The notes: generated by a model not told the origin, from the sequence alone. Positions 38,871-49,385 are shown, counted from the first letter of the stretch. The stretch is DNA of 64,000 bases from Pseudomonadota bacterium (GCA_021799355.1 JAJZAQ010000004.1:1-64000), one strand, 5' to 3'. Translations and numbers: made by a program.

Positions 38871-39512
38871 TCAGTAATTGACGTAATTGGCCTTGGACTT
38901 GTAGCTGCTCAGCGCCGTCCCCAACCCTTGCAGGTAGGCGATCAATGCGTCTTCGCGCGTTTTGCCCTCCAGTTCTTTGGGAGCATTGGCGATTTGCTCG
39001 TCGGTGTACGGCACGCCCAGCATCCGCATTGCACGCATCTTGGCCTGGATCTTGTCGGCTTCGGCCGGCTGGTGTTGCAGCCAGGTATAAGCCGGCATGA
39101 TGCTTTCGGGCACGACGTCGCGCGGCTGGCGCAGGTGCAGGCGCTGCCATTCATCGGAGTATTTGCCGCCGACACGCGCCAGGTCCGGGCCCGTGCGTTT
39201 ACTGCCCCACTGGAAGGGGTGGTCGTACACCGATTCACCGGCCACCGAGTAATGGCCGTAACGCTCGACCTCGGCGCGCAGTGGGCGGATCATCTGCGAG
39301 TGGCAGAGGTAGCAGCCCTCGGCCAGATAGACGTCGCGGCCTTCGAGTTGCAGCGCGGTGTACGGCTTGACCCCGGGGATGGGCTGGGTGGTCGTCTTGT
39401 CGAAGAACAGCGGCACGAGCTGCACCAGCCCGGCGATGCTGACGACGATGGCCACCAGCACGATCATCAGGCCAACGTTTTTCTCAATGGTTTCGTGACT
39501 GAAAGTCGCCAT
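38871..39512 (-). CDS. ccoO: cbb3-type cytochrome c oxidase subunit II (monoheme cytochrome c)
   Basis: 213 aa from ATG at 39512 (ORF track starts 19 codons earlier). An N-terminal anchor helix (about residues 13-33) and one heme c site, [11 protein letters not shown], with axial Met further on ([10 protein letters not shown]). Second gene of ccoNOQP, 19 bases after ccoN. Confidence 0.96.
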   Translation of the reverse strand: MATFSHETIEKNVGLMIVLVAIVVSIAGLVQLVPLFFDKTTTQPIPGVKPYTALQLEGRDVYLAEGCYLCHSQMIRPLRAEVERYGHYSVAGESVYDHPFQWGSKRTGPDLARVGGKYSDEWQRLHLRQPRDVVPESIMPAYTWLQHQPAEADKIQAKMRAMRMLGVPYTDEQIANAPKELEGKTREDALIAYLQGLGTALSSYKSKANYVNY

Positions 39513-39531
39513 GAATGTCTCCAGTTCAGGG

Positions 39532-40974
39532 TCAGGCGTGAGCTGCGCTGAGCGCAGGCACCGGTGCATCCACGGGCTTGCCCTGGCGGATGGTGCGGTA
39601 AGCGTTGTAGACCATCAGGCACATGCCGAACAGGTAGATCGAGCCACCAATGACACGGATGACGTACAGCGGAATCACGGCCTTGACGCTTTCGATGAAG
39701 CTATAGGTGAGCGAACCGTCCGGCTGCATCGCACGCCACATCAGGCCTTCGGTCACGCCGGCCACCCACAGCGAAGCGATGTACAGCACGACGCCGATGG
39801 TCGCCGTCCAGAAGTGCACCTCGATGAGCTTTTTGCTCCACATCTGCGTCTGGCCCCACAGCCGCGGAATCAGGTAGTACAGGCTGCCCATGGTGATCAT
39901 GCCCACCCAGCCCATGGCTCCGGAGTGCACGTGGCCGATGATCCAGTCGGTGTAGTGACCGAGCGCCGAGACGGTCTTGATCGACAGCATCGGACCTTCG
40001 AAAGTCGACATGCCGTAGAACGACAGCGCGGTGATCAGGAACTTGAGGATGGGATCCTCACGCAGCTTGTACCAGGCGCCCGACAGGGTCATGATGCCGT
40101 TGATCATCCCGCCCCAGGAGGGTGCGAGCAGGATGAGCGAGAACACCATGCCCAGCGACTGCGTCCAGTCGGGCAGCGCGGTGTAGAGCAGGTGGTGCGG
40201 GCCAGCCCACATGTAGGTAAAGATCAGCGCCCAGAAGTGGACGATGGACAGCCGGTATGAATACACCGGGCGCTCGGCCTGTTTCGGGATGAAGTAGTAC
40301 ATCATGCCGAGGAACGAGGTGGTGAGGAAAAAGCCCACCGCGTTGTGGCCGTACCACCACTGGATCATCGCGTCCTGCGCGCCGCCATAGACCGAGTAGC
40401 TCTTCCACGACAGCAGGCTGATCGGCAGCTTGATGTTGTTGACCACGTAGAGCAGCGCGATGGTGATGATGTAGGCGCCGAAGAACCAGTTGGCCACATA
40501 GATGTGCGGGGTCTTGCGCTTGAACACCGTGCCGAAGAACACGATGGCGTAGGCCACCCAGGTGACGACGATCAGCAGACTGATGGGCCATTCCTGCTCG
40601 GCGTATTCCTTGCCGCTGGTGATGCCCAACGGGTAGGTGATGGCGCAAAGCACGATCACCGCAGTCCACCCCCAGAAGGTGAACTCGGCGAGCTTGGGCG
40701 CGAACAGCGGCACCTGGCAGGTGCGCTGCACGACGTAATACGAGGTGGCGAACAGCGCCGTGCCGCCAAAGCCGAAGATCACCGCATTGGTATGCACCGG
40801 ACGCAGCCGCCCCCAGCTCAGCCATTCGATGCCATAGGTCATGTCCGGCCAGACGAGCTGGGCGGCGATGAACACGCCGACCAGCATGCCGACCACGGCC
40901 CAGACCAGGGTCAGCACGGTGAATTTGCGCACCAGTGCGTAGTTATATGTCTGCTTAAGCGTCAGATCGCTCAT
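39532..40974 (-). CDS. ccoN: cbb3-type cytochrome c oxidase subunit I
   Basis: Catalytic heme-copper subunit of the high-affinity terminal oxidase, about 480 aa and twelve helices. The heme and copper ligands lie in [33 protein letters not shown] and [15 protein letters not shown]. The ATG at 40974 (MSDLTLKQ) is preferred over the GTG at 40983 used by the ORF track, because AGGTGGAG precedes it. An FNR box lies about 80 bases upstream. Leads the operon ccoNOQP. Confidence 0.97.
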   Translation of the reverse strand: MSDLTLKQTYNYALVRKFTVLTLVWAVVGMLVGVFIAAQLVWPDMTYGIEWLSWGRLRPVHTNAVIFGFGGTALFATSYYVVQRTCQVPLFAPKLAEFTFWGWTAVIVLCAITYPLGITSGKEYAEQEWPISLLIVVTWVAYAIVFFGTVFKRKTPHIYVANWFFGAYIITIALLYVVNNIKLPISLLSWKSYSVYGGAQDAMIQWWYGHNAVGFFLTTSFLGMMYYFIPKQAERPVYSYRLSIVHFWALIFTYMWAGPHHLLYTALPDWTQSLGMVFSLILLAPSWGGMINGIMTLSGAWYKLREDPILKFLITALSFYGMSTFEGPMLSIKTVSALGHYTDWIIGHVHSGAMGWVGMITMGSLYYLIPRLWGQTQMWSKKLIEVHFWTATIGVVLYIASLWVAGVTEGLMWRAMQPDGSLTYSFIESVKAVIPLYVIRVIGGSIYLFGMCLMVYNAYRTIRQGKPVDAPVPALSAAHA

Positions 40975-41046
40975 CTGCTCCACCTGATGGAAAAAGAAAC
41001 GAGGAAGTAATGTAGAGCATCGTCATTTACTTATGGACACACTATG

Positions 41047-41060
41047 TTGACATGTATCAA
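41047..41060 (-). promoter_or_regulatory. FNR box upstream of ccoN
   Basis: TTGACATGTATCAA, one base off the TTGAT-N4-ATCAA consensus. For a class II site centred at -41.5, transcription would start near 41012, leaving a leader of 38 bases with a ribosome binding site. The -10 at that spacing reads GACGAT, which is poor. Confidence 0.8.
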
Positions 41061-41134
41061 GACATTGCGATCCGTTAGGGTTAGCACTGATCTGGGGAAA
41101 GCGTCAATGCGACACCTCGCCGCATCGACTGCAG

Positions 41135-41344
41135 TCAGTGCCGGGACTCTGCGTCGGGTTGCACCGGCCCGGTAGCCGCCTTGGCGGCGTCGTCCTTCGG
41201 CCGATCGTCATCCATCAGGATGGCGTGCGCCGGGCCTTCGAGATCGTCGAACTGACCGCTGCGCGCCGCCCACCACAACACCCCGACGATGAGCAGCACC
41301 AGCAGCACGCTGATGGGGATGAGGATGAGCAAAGAGCCTTCCAT
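41135..41344 (-). CDS. ccoS: CcoS, cbb3 oxidase maturation protein
   Basis: 69 aa with one N-terminal transmembrane helix and the CcoS pattern WWAARSGQFDDLEGPAHAIL followed by an acidic tail. CcoS is needed to insert cofactors into CcoN. It lies 6 bases after ccoI, in the usual ccoI-ccoS order. Confidence 0.93.
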   Translation of the reverse strand: MEGSLLILIPISVLLVLLIVGVLWWAARSGQFDDLEGPAHAILMDDDRPKDDAAKAATGPVQPDAESRH

Positions 41345-41350
41345 CGCCGT

Positions 41351-43858
41351 TTACGCCGTTTGCACGGGCTGCTGACGCCGCGCCAGCCGGGCAGCGTTGA
41401 GCACGACGAGCAGCGACGATGAACTCATGCCGACTGCCGCCCACAGCGGGGTCACGAAGCCGGCGACGGCCAGGGGAATGGCGATCAGGTTGTACACCAC
41501 GGCCCAGGCCAGGTTCTGCCGCATCACCGCCACGGTCCGCCTGCCGGTTTGCACCAGCCGCGGCAATGCACGCATGTCGGGATGATGCAGGATGACGTCG
41601 GCCCCAGCGCGGGCGATCGGCGCCGCGCCGGCAAAACTCACCGACAGATCGGCTGCAGCGAGCACCGGCGCATCGTTGACCCCGTCTCCCACCATGGCCA
41701 CCACCCTGCCCTGCTCGCGCCAGCGGCGCACGCGGGCGAGCTTGTCCTCGGGGCTCAAACCGCCCTCGGCCTGCACGCCGCCAAGCTGCTTCGCCCAGGC
41801 GGCGACGGTGCGGGGCGCATCCCCGGAAATCACCGCGACGTCGGCGCCGCTATTGCGCAATGCGGTCAGCGCCTGCTGCACACCCGGGCGCAGGGTTTCG
41901 GCAATGTCGAAGACGGCCACTGCATGCCCGTCCACGCTCAGACCGATGCGGGTCAGCGCAATGTCGCCGTCCACCGGCGCGGCGGCTTGCTGCACCCCGG
42001 AAAATTCTGCAGTCCCCAGCCGGACCGTCCGCCCCTGCCACTGGGCCTCCATGCCGCCGTGCGCCACCGCCTGCAAATCCTGCACGCTCTCCACCGCGTC
42101 ACCCTCCTGCGCCGTGGCGGCAAACGCGCGGGCCAGCGGATGCTGCACCCCCTGCTCCAGCGCACGCGCCAGCGCGAGTGCGCGCGCCTGGCTCCACGCC
42201 GGGTCGAGCAGCCGCACCTGCGCAACGACGGGCTCGGCCGTGGTCAGCGTGCCGGTTTTGTCGAACAGCCACAAATCGACGCTGGGCGCGCGGTCCAGCG
42301 CGTGGCCGCGTGCCAGCAGCACTCCGTGGCGCGAGAGTTGCGCCGTCGACGCCGCCAGCGCCGCGGGAACGGCAAGCGACAGCGCGCACGGGCAGCTCAC
42401 GACCAGGACCGCAATCAGCGTGGGCACGATGCGTGCTGGGTCGAGCCACCACCACAGCAACACGGTCAGCAGCGCCACCAGCAACAGGCCGATGGTGAAC
42501 CATTGCGCGGCAATGTCCGCCAGTTGCGCCGAGCGCGGCTTGCTCGCCAGGGCGTGCTGCATCAGCTCGACCATTTGGCCGATGCGCGTGGCCGCTCCGG
42601 TCTGCGTCGCGCGCAACACCAGGGGGGACTGGCGGTTCATGCTCCCGGCCAGAACCCTGTCGCCGGGCTGCTTGCGCACCGGCCGGCTTTCACCGGTGAG
42701 CAGCGCCTCGTCCACTTGCGACTCCCCGGCGATCACCACACCATCGACCGCTGCAGCACTCCCGCTGGGCAGCTCGACCTCGTCGCCCGGGCGCACCTGA
42801 GTGATGGCCACGCTGCGCCAGTCGTCGCCGGCGTGAGCGCGCACCCGCACCGCGGCAGGCAATTGCTCCATCAGTTCCTCGGCGGCGTTGAGGCTGCGCT
42901 GACGCAGGCTGTCTTCGATCAACCGGGCCGTCAGCAGCAGCGCCAGAAACATCACCACCGAATCGAAGTACACATGACTCTGGCCGTGGGCGACGCTCCA
43001 GACGCTGGCGGCGAATGCGCTCCACAGCCCGAGGGTGACGGGTACGTCCATGCCCAGCCGGCCGGTGCGCACGTCACGCAGCGCGCCGAGGAGGAAAGGC
43101 CAGCCGGAAAACAACAGAGCCGGCAGCGTCAGCGCCAGGCTGCCCCACTGGAAAATGCCGCGTTCGGCGGTGTTCAGCCCATTCGGGTCGATATAGCCGG
43201 GCCAGGCGAACATCATCACCTGCATCATCGCCAGCCACGCCACCAGGGTGCGCAAAATCGCCAGACGCCGGGCACGGCGGTGCGCCAGTTCGCTTTGGTG
43301 CCGGGCGTTGGGCAAAGGCCGGTACCCCACTTCGGCCAGCGCCTGAAACACTTGCGGCAGTTGCACCTGCGCCGCGTCCCACTGCAGCGCCACGCGACGG
43401 GTGGAATAGTTGACCGTGGCTGCGAGCACGCCGGGGATGGCGCGTAACCGCTGCTCGATCAGCCAGACACAGGCGCCGCAGTGGATGCCCTCGACGGCGA
43501 TCTGTGTGCTCCATCTGCCGTCTCCCAGCGCCGTGGCGTAGGCTGACAAAAATCCGGGGTCGGCCAGCGCCATCCACTGCTGGTGCAGACGGCGGATTTC
43601 CTCTGGCGGCAGCGCAGCCAGCGCGCCCTCCCCCGCCGTGCGGCGCTCGTAGTAGGCGCACAACCCGCCCTGGACGATGATTTCCGCCGCGGCAGCGCAC
43701 CCCTGGCAGCAAAACTGCCGCCACTGACCGTCGAGCTCCATGCGCACCGACGAGTCGCCCAGCGGCAGGCTGCAGTGGTAGCAGTGCGTCTGGGCAAGGT
43801 GCGGCGACGCACTGTCTTCAGCCGCGGCAGACGACAGAGGGAAGGCGGAACTCGACAT
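41351..43858 (-). CDS. ccoI: Copper-translocating P-type ATPase for cbb3 assembly
   Basis: Copper P1B-ATPase (CcoI/CtpA/FixI), about 835 aa. An N-terminal Cys-rich domain (CYHC...CCQGC), a heavy-metal domain with GIHCGACVWL, eight helices, the CPC motif in VVSCPCALSL, DKTGTLT phosphorylation site and GDGVNDAPVLAAADLSVSF are present. It supplies copper for CcoN. The ORF track uses an ATG at 43867, but that codon lies inside a -10 element predicted from the FNR box; the ATG at 43858 coincides with the predicted transcript start, so it is chosen here. Followed by ccoS. Confidence 0.94.
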   Translation of the reverse strand: MSSSAFPLSSAAAEDSASPHLAQTHCYHCSLPLGDSSVRMELDGQWRQFCCQGCAAAAEIIVQGGLCAYYERRTAGEGALAALPPEEIRRLHQQWMALADPGFLSAYATALGDGRWSTQIAVEGIHCGACVWLIEQRLRAIPGVLAATVNYSTRRVALQWDAAQVQLPQVFQALAEVGYRPLPNARHQSELAHRRARRLAILRTLVAWLAMMQVMMFAWPGYIDPNGLNTAERGIFQWGSLALTLPALLFSGWPFLLGALRDVRTGRLGMDVPVTLGLWSAFAASVWSVAHGQSHVYFDSVVMFLALLLTARLIEDSLRQRSLNAAEELMEQLPAAVRVRAHAGDDWRSVAITQVRPGDEVELPSGSAAAVDGVVIAGESQVDEALLTGESRPVRKQPGDRVLAGSMNRQSPLVLRATQTGAATRIGQMVELMQHALASKPRSAQLADIAAQWFTIGLLLVALLTVLLWWWLDPARIVPTLIAVLVVSCPCALSLAVPAALAASTAQLSRHGVLLARGHALDRAPSVDLWLFDKTGTLTTAEPVVAQVRLLDPAWSQARALALARALEQGVQHPLARAFAATAQEGDAVESVQDLQAVAHGGMEAQWQGRTVRLGTAEFSGVQQAAAPVDGDIALTRIGLSVDGHAVAVFDIAETLRPGVQQALTALRNSGADVAVISGDAPRTVAAWAKQLGGVQAEGGLSPEDKLARVRRWREQGRVVAMVGDGVNDAPVLAAADLSVSFAGAAPIARAGADVILHHPDMRALPRLVQTGRRTVAVMRQNLAWAVVYNLIAIPLAVAGFVTPLWAAVGMSSSSLLVVLNAARLARRQQPVQTA

Positions 43859-43865
43859 GTCGGGC

Positions 43866-43907
43866 ATCGTAAAAACCCCTGCGTCGCGGCGGATTGAGAT
43901 GTATCAA
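43866..43907 (-). promoter_or_regulatory. FNR box plus -10 of ccoI, predicted leaderless start
   Basis: On the minus strand TTGATACATCTCAA (43894-43907) matches TTGAT-N4-ATCAA except for one base. Taking -41.5 as its centre, the -10 hexamer falls on TACGAT (43866-43871) and the transcript starts at about 43859, next to the ATG at 43858. Confidence 0.72.
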
Positions 43908-43950
43908 GAAGTTTCTATCTATTCATCAGGGTGAACCCGCAGCGGTGCGA

Positions 43951-46900
43951 TCAACCCTGCCACTGCGCCCAGGCTTTTTCCAACCGTTTGATCGACACCG
44001 GGGTCGGGGTGCGCAGTTCCTGCGCGAACAGCGACACCCGCAGCTCCTCGATCATCCAGCGCAACTCCTGCAAGCGCGGCGGCAGCGCGCCGCGGTATTG
44101 CGCCGCCTCGCGCTGCCAGCGCGAAAGCCACGGCGCCAGTTGCGCCTGCAGCTGGGCGTCGCGCGCCGGGTCGGTGCGGAACTTGTCCAGCCGTCGCTGC
44201 ACCGCCTGCAAATAGCGCGGCAGATGCGCCAGCTGCCCCGCCGGGGTGTCGGCGATGAACCGCGGGCCGACCAGCGCCTGCAGCTGCGCCTGCACGTCGG
44301 CTTGCAACGCCGGCTGCTGCTTGAACGCGGCGAGCTTTTTCTGCGTCGCCGACCATTCGGTGAGAATCGCAGCAGCCAGCCGCATCACCTCGGCAGCGAG
44401 CAGCGCAAAGCGTGGCTTGCCCTCGGCCAGCCGCTGCGCAAACGACGCCGCGTCGGCGGGCAGCGGATCGGGCAGAAACGCGCGGTCGAGCGCGCTGGCG
44501 ATGATCTGCTCGCGCAGCTGCTCGGCGCTACCCAGCGGCAGGTAGAGCATCGCCGCGGTCTGCAGCCCGGGCAGGTTTTTTTCCGCGTGACGGATCTGCT
44601 CCTTGATCTGCAACGCAAACAGTCGGCACAGCCCGGCGCGGTGCGCCCGCGCGGCGTCTTCCGGGGTGTCGAACACCTCGACGTCGACGCAGGTGCCGCG
44701 ATCGACCAGCGCGGGAAAGCCGATCAGGGTGTGGCCGCCGCGGCGCAGTTCCAGCAGCTCCGGCAGGGTGCCGAAGGTCCACGCGGTCAGCCCTTGCAGC
44801 GCGTCGATCGGCACCTCGCCGGCGGGCGCGGCAGGCGACGACGGGGTCGCGCCCGCTTCGACCGCAGCCGCGTTGCTTTCCGCGGGTTCCGCGCCATCCC
44901 CCTTCTGCGCCGGCAGCTTGCCGCGCAGGCTGGCGAGTGCGGCAAACGCCGAACGCGACGCCTGCCCATGCTCGGCGCGCAGCTTGTCCAGATCGCGGCC
45001 GCCAGCGATGTGCCGGCCGTGGGCATCGACCACCTGCACATGCATGAACAGATGCGCGCCCAGGGTTTCGAGCTTGAAGTCCGCGCGGGCGATCGGCAGC
45101 CCGGTGACTTCGCGCACGCGGTCGCGCAGCACGTCGAGCAGATCGCCCTGCGCGAAGCGCTCGGGTGCGGTCAACTCAGCAGCCCAGCGCTCGGCGGTCT
45201 GCGGCAGCGGCACCAGCCGCGCGCGCGGGCGCTGCGGCAGGCTTTTGAGCAGCGCAAGGATTTTTTCTTTCAGCAATCCCGGCACCAGCCATTGCAGCCG
45301 CTGCGCCGGAATCTGGTTGAGCGCAGCCAGCGGCACGGTGACGCTGACCCCGTCGCGTGCGCCGCCGGGGTCGAAGTGGTAGTCCAGCGCCAGTTCCAGC
45401 GTGCCCAGCCGCAGGCGGTTAGGAAACGCCTCGGTGGTGATGCCCGCGGCCTCATGCCGCATCAGTTCCTCGCGCTGCAAAAACAGCAGCTTGGGGTTGG
45501 CGCGCACCGCGTCGCGGTACCAGCGGTCGAAGCTCGCGCCGCTGTGGACCTCGGGCGGGAGGTGCTGGTCGTAAAAGGCGTAGATCAGTTCGTCGTCGAC
45601 CAGCACGTCCTGCCGCCGCGCCTTGTGTTCGAGCTTTTCGATGTCGGCGATCAGCGCGCGGTTGTGGGCGAAAAACGGCCAGCGGCAGTCCCCGTCGCAT
45701 CCGACCCGCGCGGCGCGGATGAACAGCTCGCGCGCTTGCTGCGGCGCAAAGCGCCCAAAATCCACCCGGCGCTGGTTGTAGACCACCAAGCCGTAAAGCG
45801 TGCCGCGCTCGAACGCGACGACCTGCGCCGGGCGCTTTTCCCAATGCGGGTCATGCAACGACGTCTTGAGCAGATGCGCGCCGACCTGCTCCAGCCACTG
45901 CGGCTCGATGCGCGCCACACCGCGGGCGTACAGCCGGGTGGTTTCGACCAACTCGGCGGCCATTACCCAGCGCCCGGCCTTGCGGCCGAGCGGCGACGAG
46001 GGGTGGATCGCAAAGCGAATACCGCGCGCGCCCAGGTACGTCGGGTCGTCGTCGCCGCGGTAGCCGACGTTGCCCAGCAACCCGGCGAGCAGCGAGCAGT
46101 GAATCTGCTCGTAGGTCGCCGGCGCGGTGTTGAGCCGCCAGCCCTGCTCGGCCACCAGCGTATGAAGCTGGCTGTGCACGTCGTGCCATTCGCGCAGCCG
46201 CAGCGGCGAGAGATACTGCGCACGCAGCTCGGCCCACAGCTTGCGCTGCGATTTTTTGTGCGCCACTGCCTCGTGGTAATACGCCCACAGCTTGAGCCAG
46301 CCGAGGAATTCCGAGCGTTCGTCGCTGAAGAATTTGCGGTGCGCCTCGTCGGCCGCCTGCGGCGCGTCGCCCGGGCGTTCGCGCGGGTCCTGTACCGACA
46401 GCGCGGCGGCGATGATCAACACTTCAGCAAGCGCCTGACGGTTGCGCGCCTCCAGAATCATGCGGCCGATGCGCGGGTCCACCGGCAGACGCGCGAGCTC
46501 CCGCCCCAGCGGAGTGAGCTGGTTGCGCGCGTCGACCGCGCCGAGCTCGGCCAGGAGTTGATAACCGTCGGCAATCGCCCGCCCCGAAGGCGGCTCGATG
46601 AACGGGAAATGCTCGATGTCGTCCAGCCCCAGCGCCTTCATGCGCAGGATGACGGCCGCCAGTGACGAGCGCAGGATTTCTGGGGTGGTAAAGCGCGGGC
46701 GCGCGGCAAAGTCGGTCTCGTCGTACAGGCGGATGCACACGCCGTTGGCCACGCGGCCGCAGCGCCCGGCCCGCTGCTGCGCCGCGGCCTGGCTGATCGG
46801 CTCGACCTGCAGCATCTCGACCTTGTTGCGGTAGCTGTAGCGCTTCACCCGCGCCAGCCCGCTGTCGACCACGTAGCGGATGCCCGGCACGGTCAGCGAG

Positions 46901-47961
46901 GTCTCGGCCACATTCGTTGCCAGCACGATGCGCCGCGCCCCGCCGCCGCTGGCAAACACCCGGTCCTGCTCGGCCTGCGACAGCCGGGCGTACAGCGGCA
47001 GGATGTCCACCCCGGCGCGTCGCGTGTCGAGGTGGTGCTTGCGCAGCGCCGCTTCGGTCTCGCGGATTTCGCGCTCACCCGGCAGGAACACCAGCACATC
47101 GCCCGGGCCGAGGCGCCAGAGTTCGTCGACCGCGTCGCAGATCGCCTGCGGCAGGTCGCGGTCGTCGCCCTTGTCCACGCCGAACGGTCGCCAGCGGATT
47201 TCCACCGGATACAGCCGACCCGAGACTTCGATGATCGGCGCCGGCAGGGTCGGCCCCCACGCTTGCCGCTGCGCGTCTGCGCTGCCCCCCGAGGGGGCGC
47301 CGCCCGGCTTGGGGCGGCCCGGCGCCGGGCGGGCCGGCACTCGAAAGTGCTCGGCAAACCGCTCGGCGTCGATGGTCGCCGAGGTGACGATGACCTTCAG
47401 GTCAGGCCGCCGCGGCAGGATCTGCTTCAGATACCCGAGCAGCACGTCGATGTTCAGGCTGCGCTCGTGCGCCTCGTCGATGATGAGGGTGTCGTAAGCG
47501 CGCAGCAGCGGGTCGCTTTGCGTTTCGGCCAGCAAAATGCCGTCGGTCATCAGCTTGACCGACGCGCCGGGCTGCAGCCGGTCGCCGAACCGCACCTTGT
47601 AGCCAGCGACCTGTCCGAGCTCGCTGCCCAGCTCCTGCGCGATGCGGCGGGCGATGCTCACCGCCGCCAGCCGCCGCGGCTGGGTGTGGCCGATCAGCCC
47701 GGTGCCCCCTGCGCCCAGCCCGCGGCCGACCGACAGCGCGATCTTGGGCAGCTGTGTGGTCTTGCCCGAGCCGGTTTCGCCGCAGACGATGACCACCGGG
47801 TGCTCGCGCAGCGCCGCGGCAATGTCCTCGCGCCGCGCCGACACCGGCAGCTCGGGCGGAAAGTCGATACGGCCGACCGGATGGGCCTGAACCCGCCGCG
47901 GCGAGGCAGGCGCGCCGCGCCGTGCGGCCCCGGGCGGACGGGGAAGGTCAGATGCTGGCAT
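43951..47961 (-). CDS. hrpA: ATP-dependent RNA helicase HrpA
   Basis: DEAH-box helicase, 1336 aa, the usual HrpA size. Walker A GETGSGKTTQLPKIAL, DEAH box IIDEAHERSLN, SAT motif, and QRAGRCGRVANG motif VI are intact; the C-terminal OB-fold and the DUF3418 extension follow. HrpA acts on RNA-ribosome complexes and rescues stalled ribosomes. An insert near residues 215-235 (Pro/Gly-rich) is lineage-specific. Divergent from argA by 47 bases. Confidence 0.96.
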   Translation of the reverse strand: MPASDLPRPPGAARRGAPASPRRVQAHPVGRIDFPPELPVSARREDIAAALREHPVVIVCGETGSGKTTQLPKIALSVGRGLGAGGTGLIGHTQPRRLAAVSIARRIAQELGSELGQVAGYKVRFGDRLQPGASVKLMTDGILLAETQSDPLLRAYDTLIIDEAHERSLNIDVLLGYLKQILPRRPDLKVIVTSATIDAERFAEHFRVPARPAPGRPKPGGAPSGGSADAQRQAWGPTLPAPIIEVSGRLYPVEIRWRPFGVDKGDDRDLPQAICDAVDELWRLGPGDVLVFLPGEREIRETEAALRKHHLDTRRAGVDILPLYARLSQAEQDRVFASGGGARRIVLATNVAETSLTVPGIRYVVDSGLARVKRYSYRNKVEMLQVEPISQAAAQQRAGRCGRVANGVCIRLYDETDFAARPRFTTPEILRSSLAAVILRMKALGLDDIEHFPFIEPPSGRAIADGYQLLAELGAVDARNQLTPLGRELARLPVDPRIGRMILEARNRQALAEVLIIAAALSVQDPRERPGDAPQAADEAHRKFFSDERSEFLGWLKLWAYYHEAVAHKKSQRKLWAELRAQYLSPLRLREWHDVHSQLHTLVAEQGWRLNTAPATYEQIHCSLLAGLLGNVGYRGDDDPTYLGARGIRFAIHPSSPLGRKAGRWVMAAELVETTRLYARGVARIEPQWLEQVGAHLLKTSLHDPHWEKRPAQVVAFERGTLYGLVVYNQRRVDFGRFAPQQARELFIRAARVGCDGDCRWPFFAHNRALIADIEKLEHKARRQDVLVDDELIYAFYDQHLPPEVHSGASFDRWYRDAVRANPKLLFLQREELMRHEAAGITTEAFPNRLRLGTLELALDYHFDPGGARDGVSVTVPLAALNQIPAQRLQWLVPGLLKEKILALLKSLPQRPRARLVPLPQTAERWAAELTAPERFAQGDLLDVLRDRVREVTGLPIARADFKLETLGAHLFMHVQVVDAHGRHIAGGRDLDKLRAEHGQASRSAFAALASLRGKLPAQKGDGAEPAESNAAAVEAGATPSSPAAPAGEVPIDALQGLTAWTFGTLPELLELRRGGHTLIGFPALVDRGTCVDVEVFDTPEDAARAHRAGLCRLFALQIKEQIRHAEKNLPGLQTAAMLYLPLGSAEQLREQIIASALDRAFLPDPLPADAASFAQRLAEGKPRFALLAAEVMRLAAAILTEWSATQKKLAAFKQQPALQADVQAQLQALVGPRFIADTPAGQLAHLPRYLQAVQRRLDKFRTDPARDAQLQAQLAPWLSRWQREAAQYRGALPPRLQELRWMIEELRVSLFAQELRTPTPVSIKRLEKAWAQWQG

Positions 47962-48008
47962 GAAAACGCAATGTCAAACGCAACCCGACATTCTCGGATA
48001 ATCGCGGC

Positions 48009-49334
48009 ATGATCGCCGAGCAGGAACAATTCGTCGCATGGCTGCGCTCGGTCGCGCCATACATTCACGCGCACCGCGGCAAGACGTTCGTCGTCGCCAT
48101 CGCCGGGGAGCTCATCGCCGCCGGCGGGCTGAACGCGCTGGTGCAGGACGTCGCCCTGCTCACGGCAATGGGCGTGCGCATCGTCCTGGTCCACGGCTTT
48201 CGCCCGCAAATCGAGGCGCAGCTACGCGAAAAAGGCGTCGGCTCGCGCTATTCGCACGGCATGCGCGTGACCGACGAAGTCGCCCTCGACGCGGCACAGG
48301 AGGCCGCCGGGCAACTGCGCTTCGAAATCGAAGCCACGTTTTCCCAGGGACTGCCGAACACGCCGATGGCCGGGGCGACGGTGCGTGTGGTGTCGGGCAA
48401 CTTCATCATCGCCCGCCCGGTGGGCATCATCGACGGCTTGGATTTTCAGCATACCGGGCTGGTGCGCAAGGTCGATGCCGCCACCATCCAGCGCGCGCTC
48501 GAATACGGCGCCGTGGTGCTGATTTCGCCGTTCGGCTATTCGCCCACCGGCGAGGCCTTCAACCTGAGCATGGAGGACGTCGCCAGCAGCGTCGGCGCGG
48601 CGGTGAAAGCGGAAAAACTCGTGCTCATCACCGAGGTGGACGGGGTGATCGACGAACAGCACAACCTCGTGCCCGAACTCACCGTCGAACAGGCCGAAGC
48701 CCTGCTCGCCCGCCTGCCCGACCCGCAACAGCCGACCGACACGGCGTTTTACCTGCGCCACGCCGTGCGCGCCGTGCGCGGCGGGGTGGCGCGCGCGCAC
48801 ATCATTCCCTACGCACTCGACGGCTCCCTGCTGCTCGAACTGTTCACCCATGACGGTGTGGGCACGATGATCGCCGACGAACATCTGGAACATTTGCGCC
48901 AGGCCACTGCGGACGACGTCGGCGGCATCCTGCAGCTCATCGAACCGCTGGAAGAACAGGGCGTGCTGGTCAAACGCAGCCGCACCGAAATCGAGCGCGA
49001 CATCGGCAACTACACCGTGCTCGAACACGACGGCATCATTTTCGGCTGCGCCGCGCTCTACCCCTACCCCGAACAGAAAACCGGCGAAATGGCCGCGCTG
49101 ACCGTGCACCCTTCGGCGCAGGGCCAGGGCGACGGCGAGCGCATCCTCAAACGCATCGAGCAGCGCGCCCGCGCCCTGGGTCTGCAGAGCATTTTCGTGC
49201 TCACCACCCGCACCATGCACTGGTTTCTCAAACGCGGCTTCGTCCTCGTCGAACGTGACTGGCTGCCACCCGAACGCCGGCTGCGCTACGACGACCAGCG
49301 GCGTTCGCGGGTGCTGGTCAAATATCTCAACTGA
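48009..49334 (+). CDS. argA: Amino-acid N-acetyltransferase (N-acetylglutamate synthase)
   Basis: First step of arginine synthesis, acetyl-CoA plus glutamate. 441 aa. An N-terminal amino-acid-kinase-like domain (about residues 25-290, binding arginine for feedback) and a C-terminal GNAT domain (about 295-441) with LTVHPSAQGQGDGERIL as the acetyl-CoA loop. This is the classic fused ArgA. Followed 51 bases later by yggX. Confidence 0.96.
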   Translation: MIAEQEQFVAWLRSVAPYIHAHRGKTFVVAIAGELIAAGGLNALVQDVALLTAMGVRIVLVHGFRPQIEAQLREKGVGSRYSHGMRVTDEVALDAAQEAAGQLRFEIEATFSQGLPNTPMAGATVRVVSGNFIIARPVGIIDGLDFQHTGLVRKVDAATIQRALEYGAVVLISPFGYSPTGEAFNLSMEDVASSVGAAVKAEKLVLITEVDGVIDEQHNLVPELTVEQAEALLARLPDPQQPTDTAFYLRHAVRAVRGGVARAHIIPYALDGSLLLELFTHDGVGTMIADEHLEHLRQATADDVGGILQLIEPLEEQGVLVKRSRTEIERDIGNYTVLEHDGIIFGCAALYPYPEQKTGEMAALTVHPSAQGQGDGERILKRIEQRARALGLQSIFVLTTRTMHWFLKRGFVLVERDWLPPERRLRYDDQRRSRVLVKYLN

Positions 49335-49385
49335 ACGTCGCCGGAAGCGGCGGATCTGTCGTTTTCACCACACAAGGATACCCCT

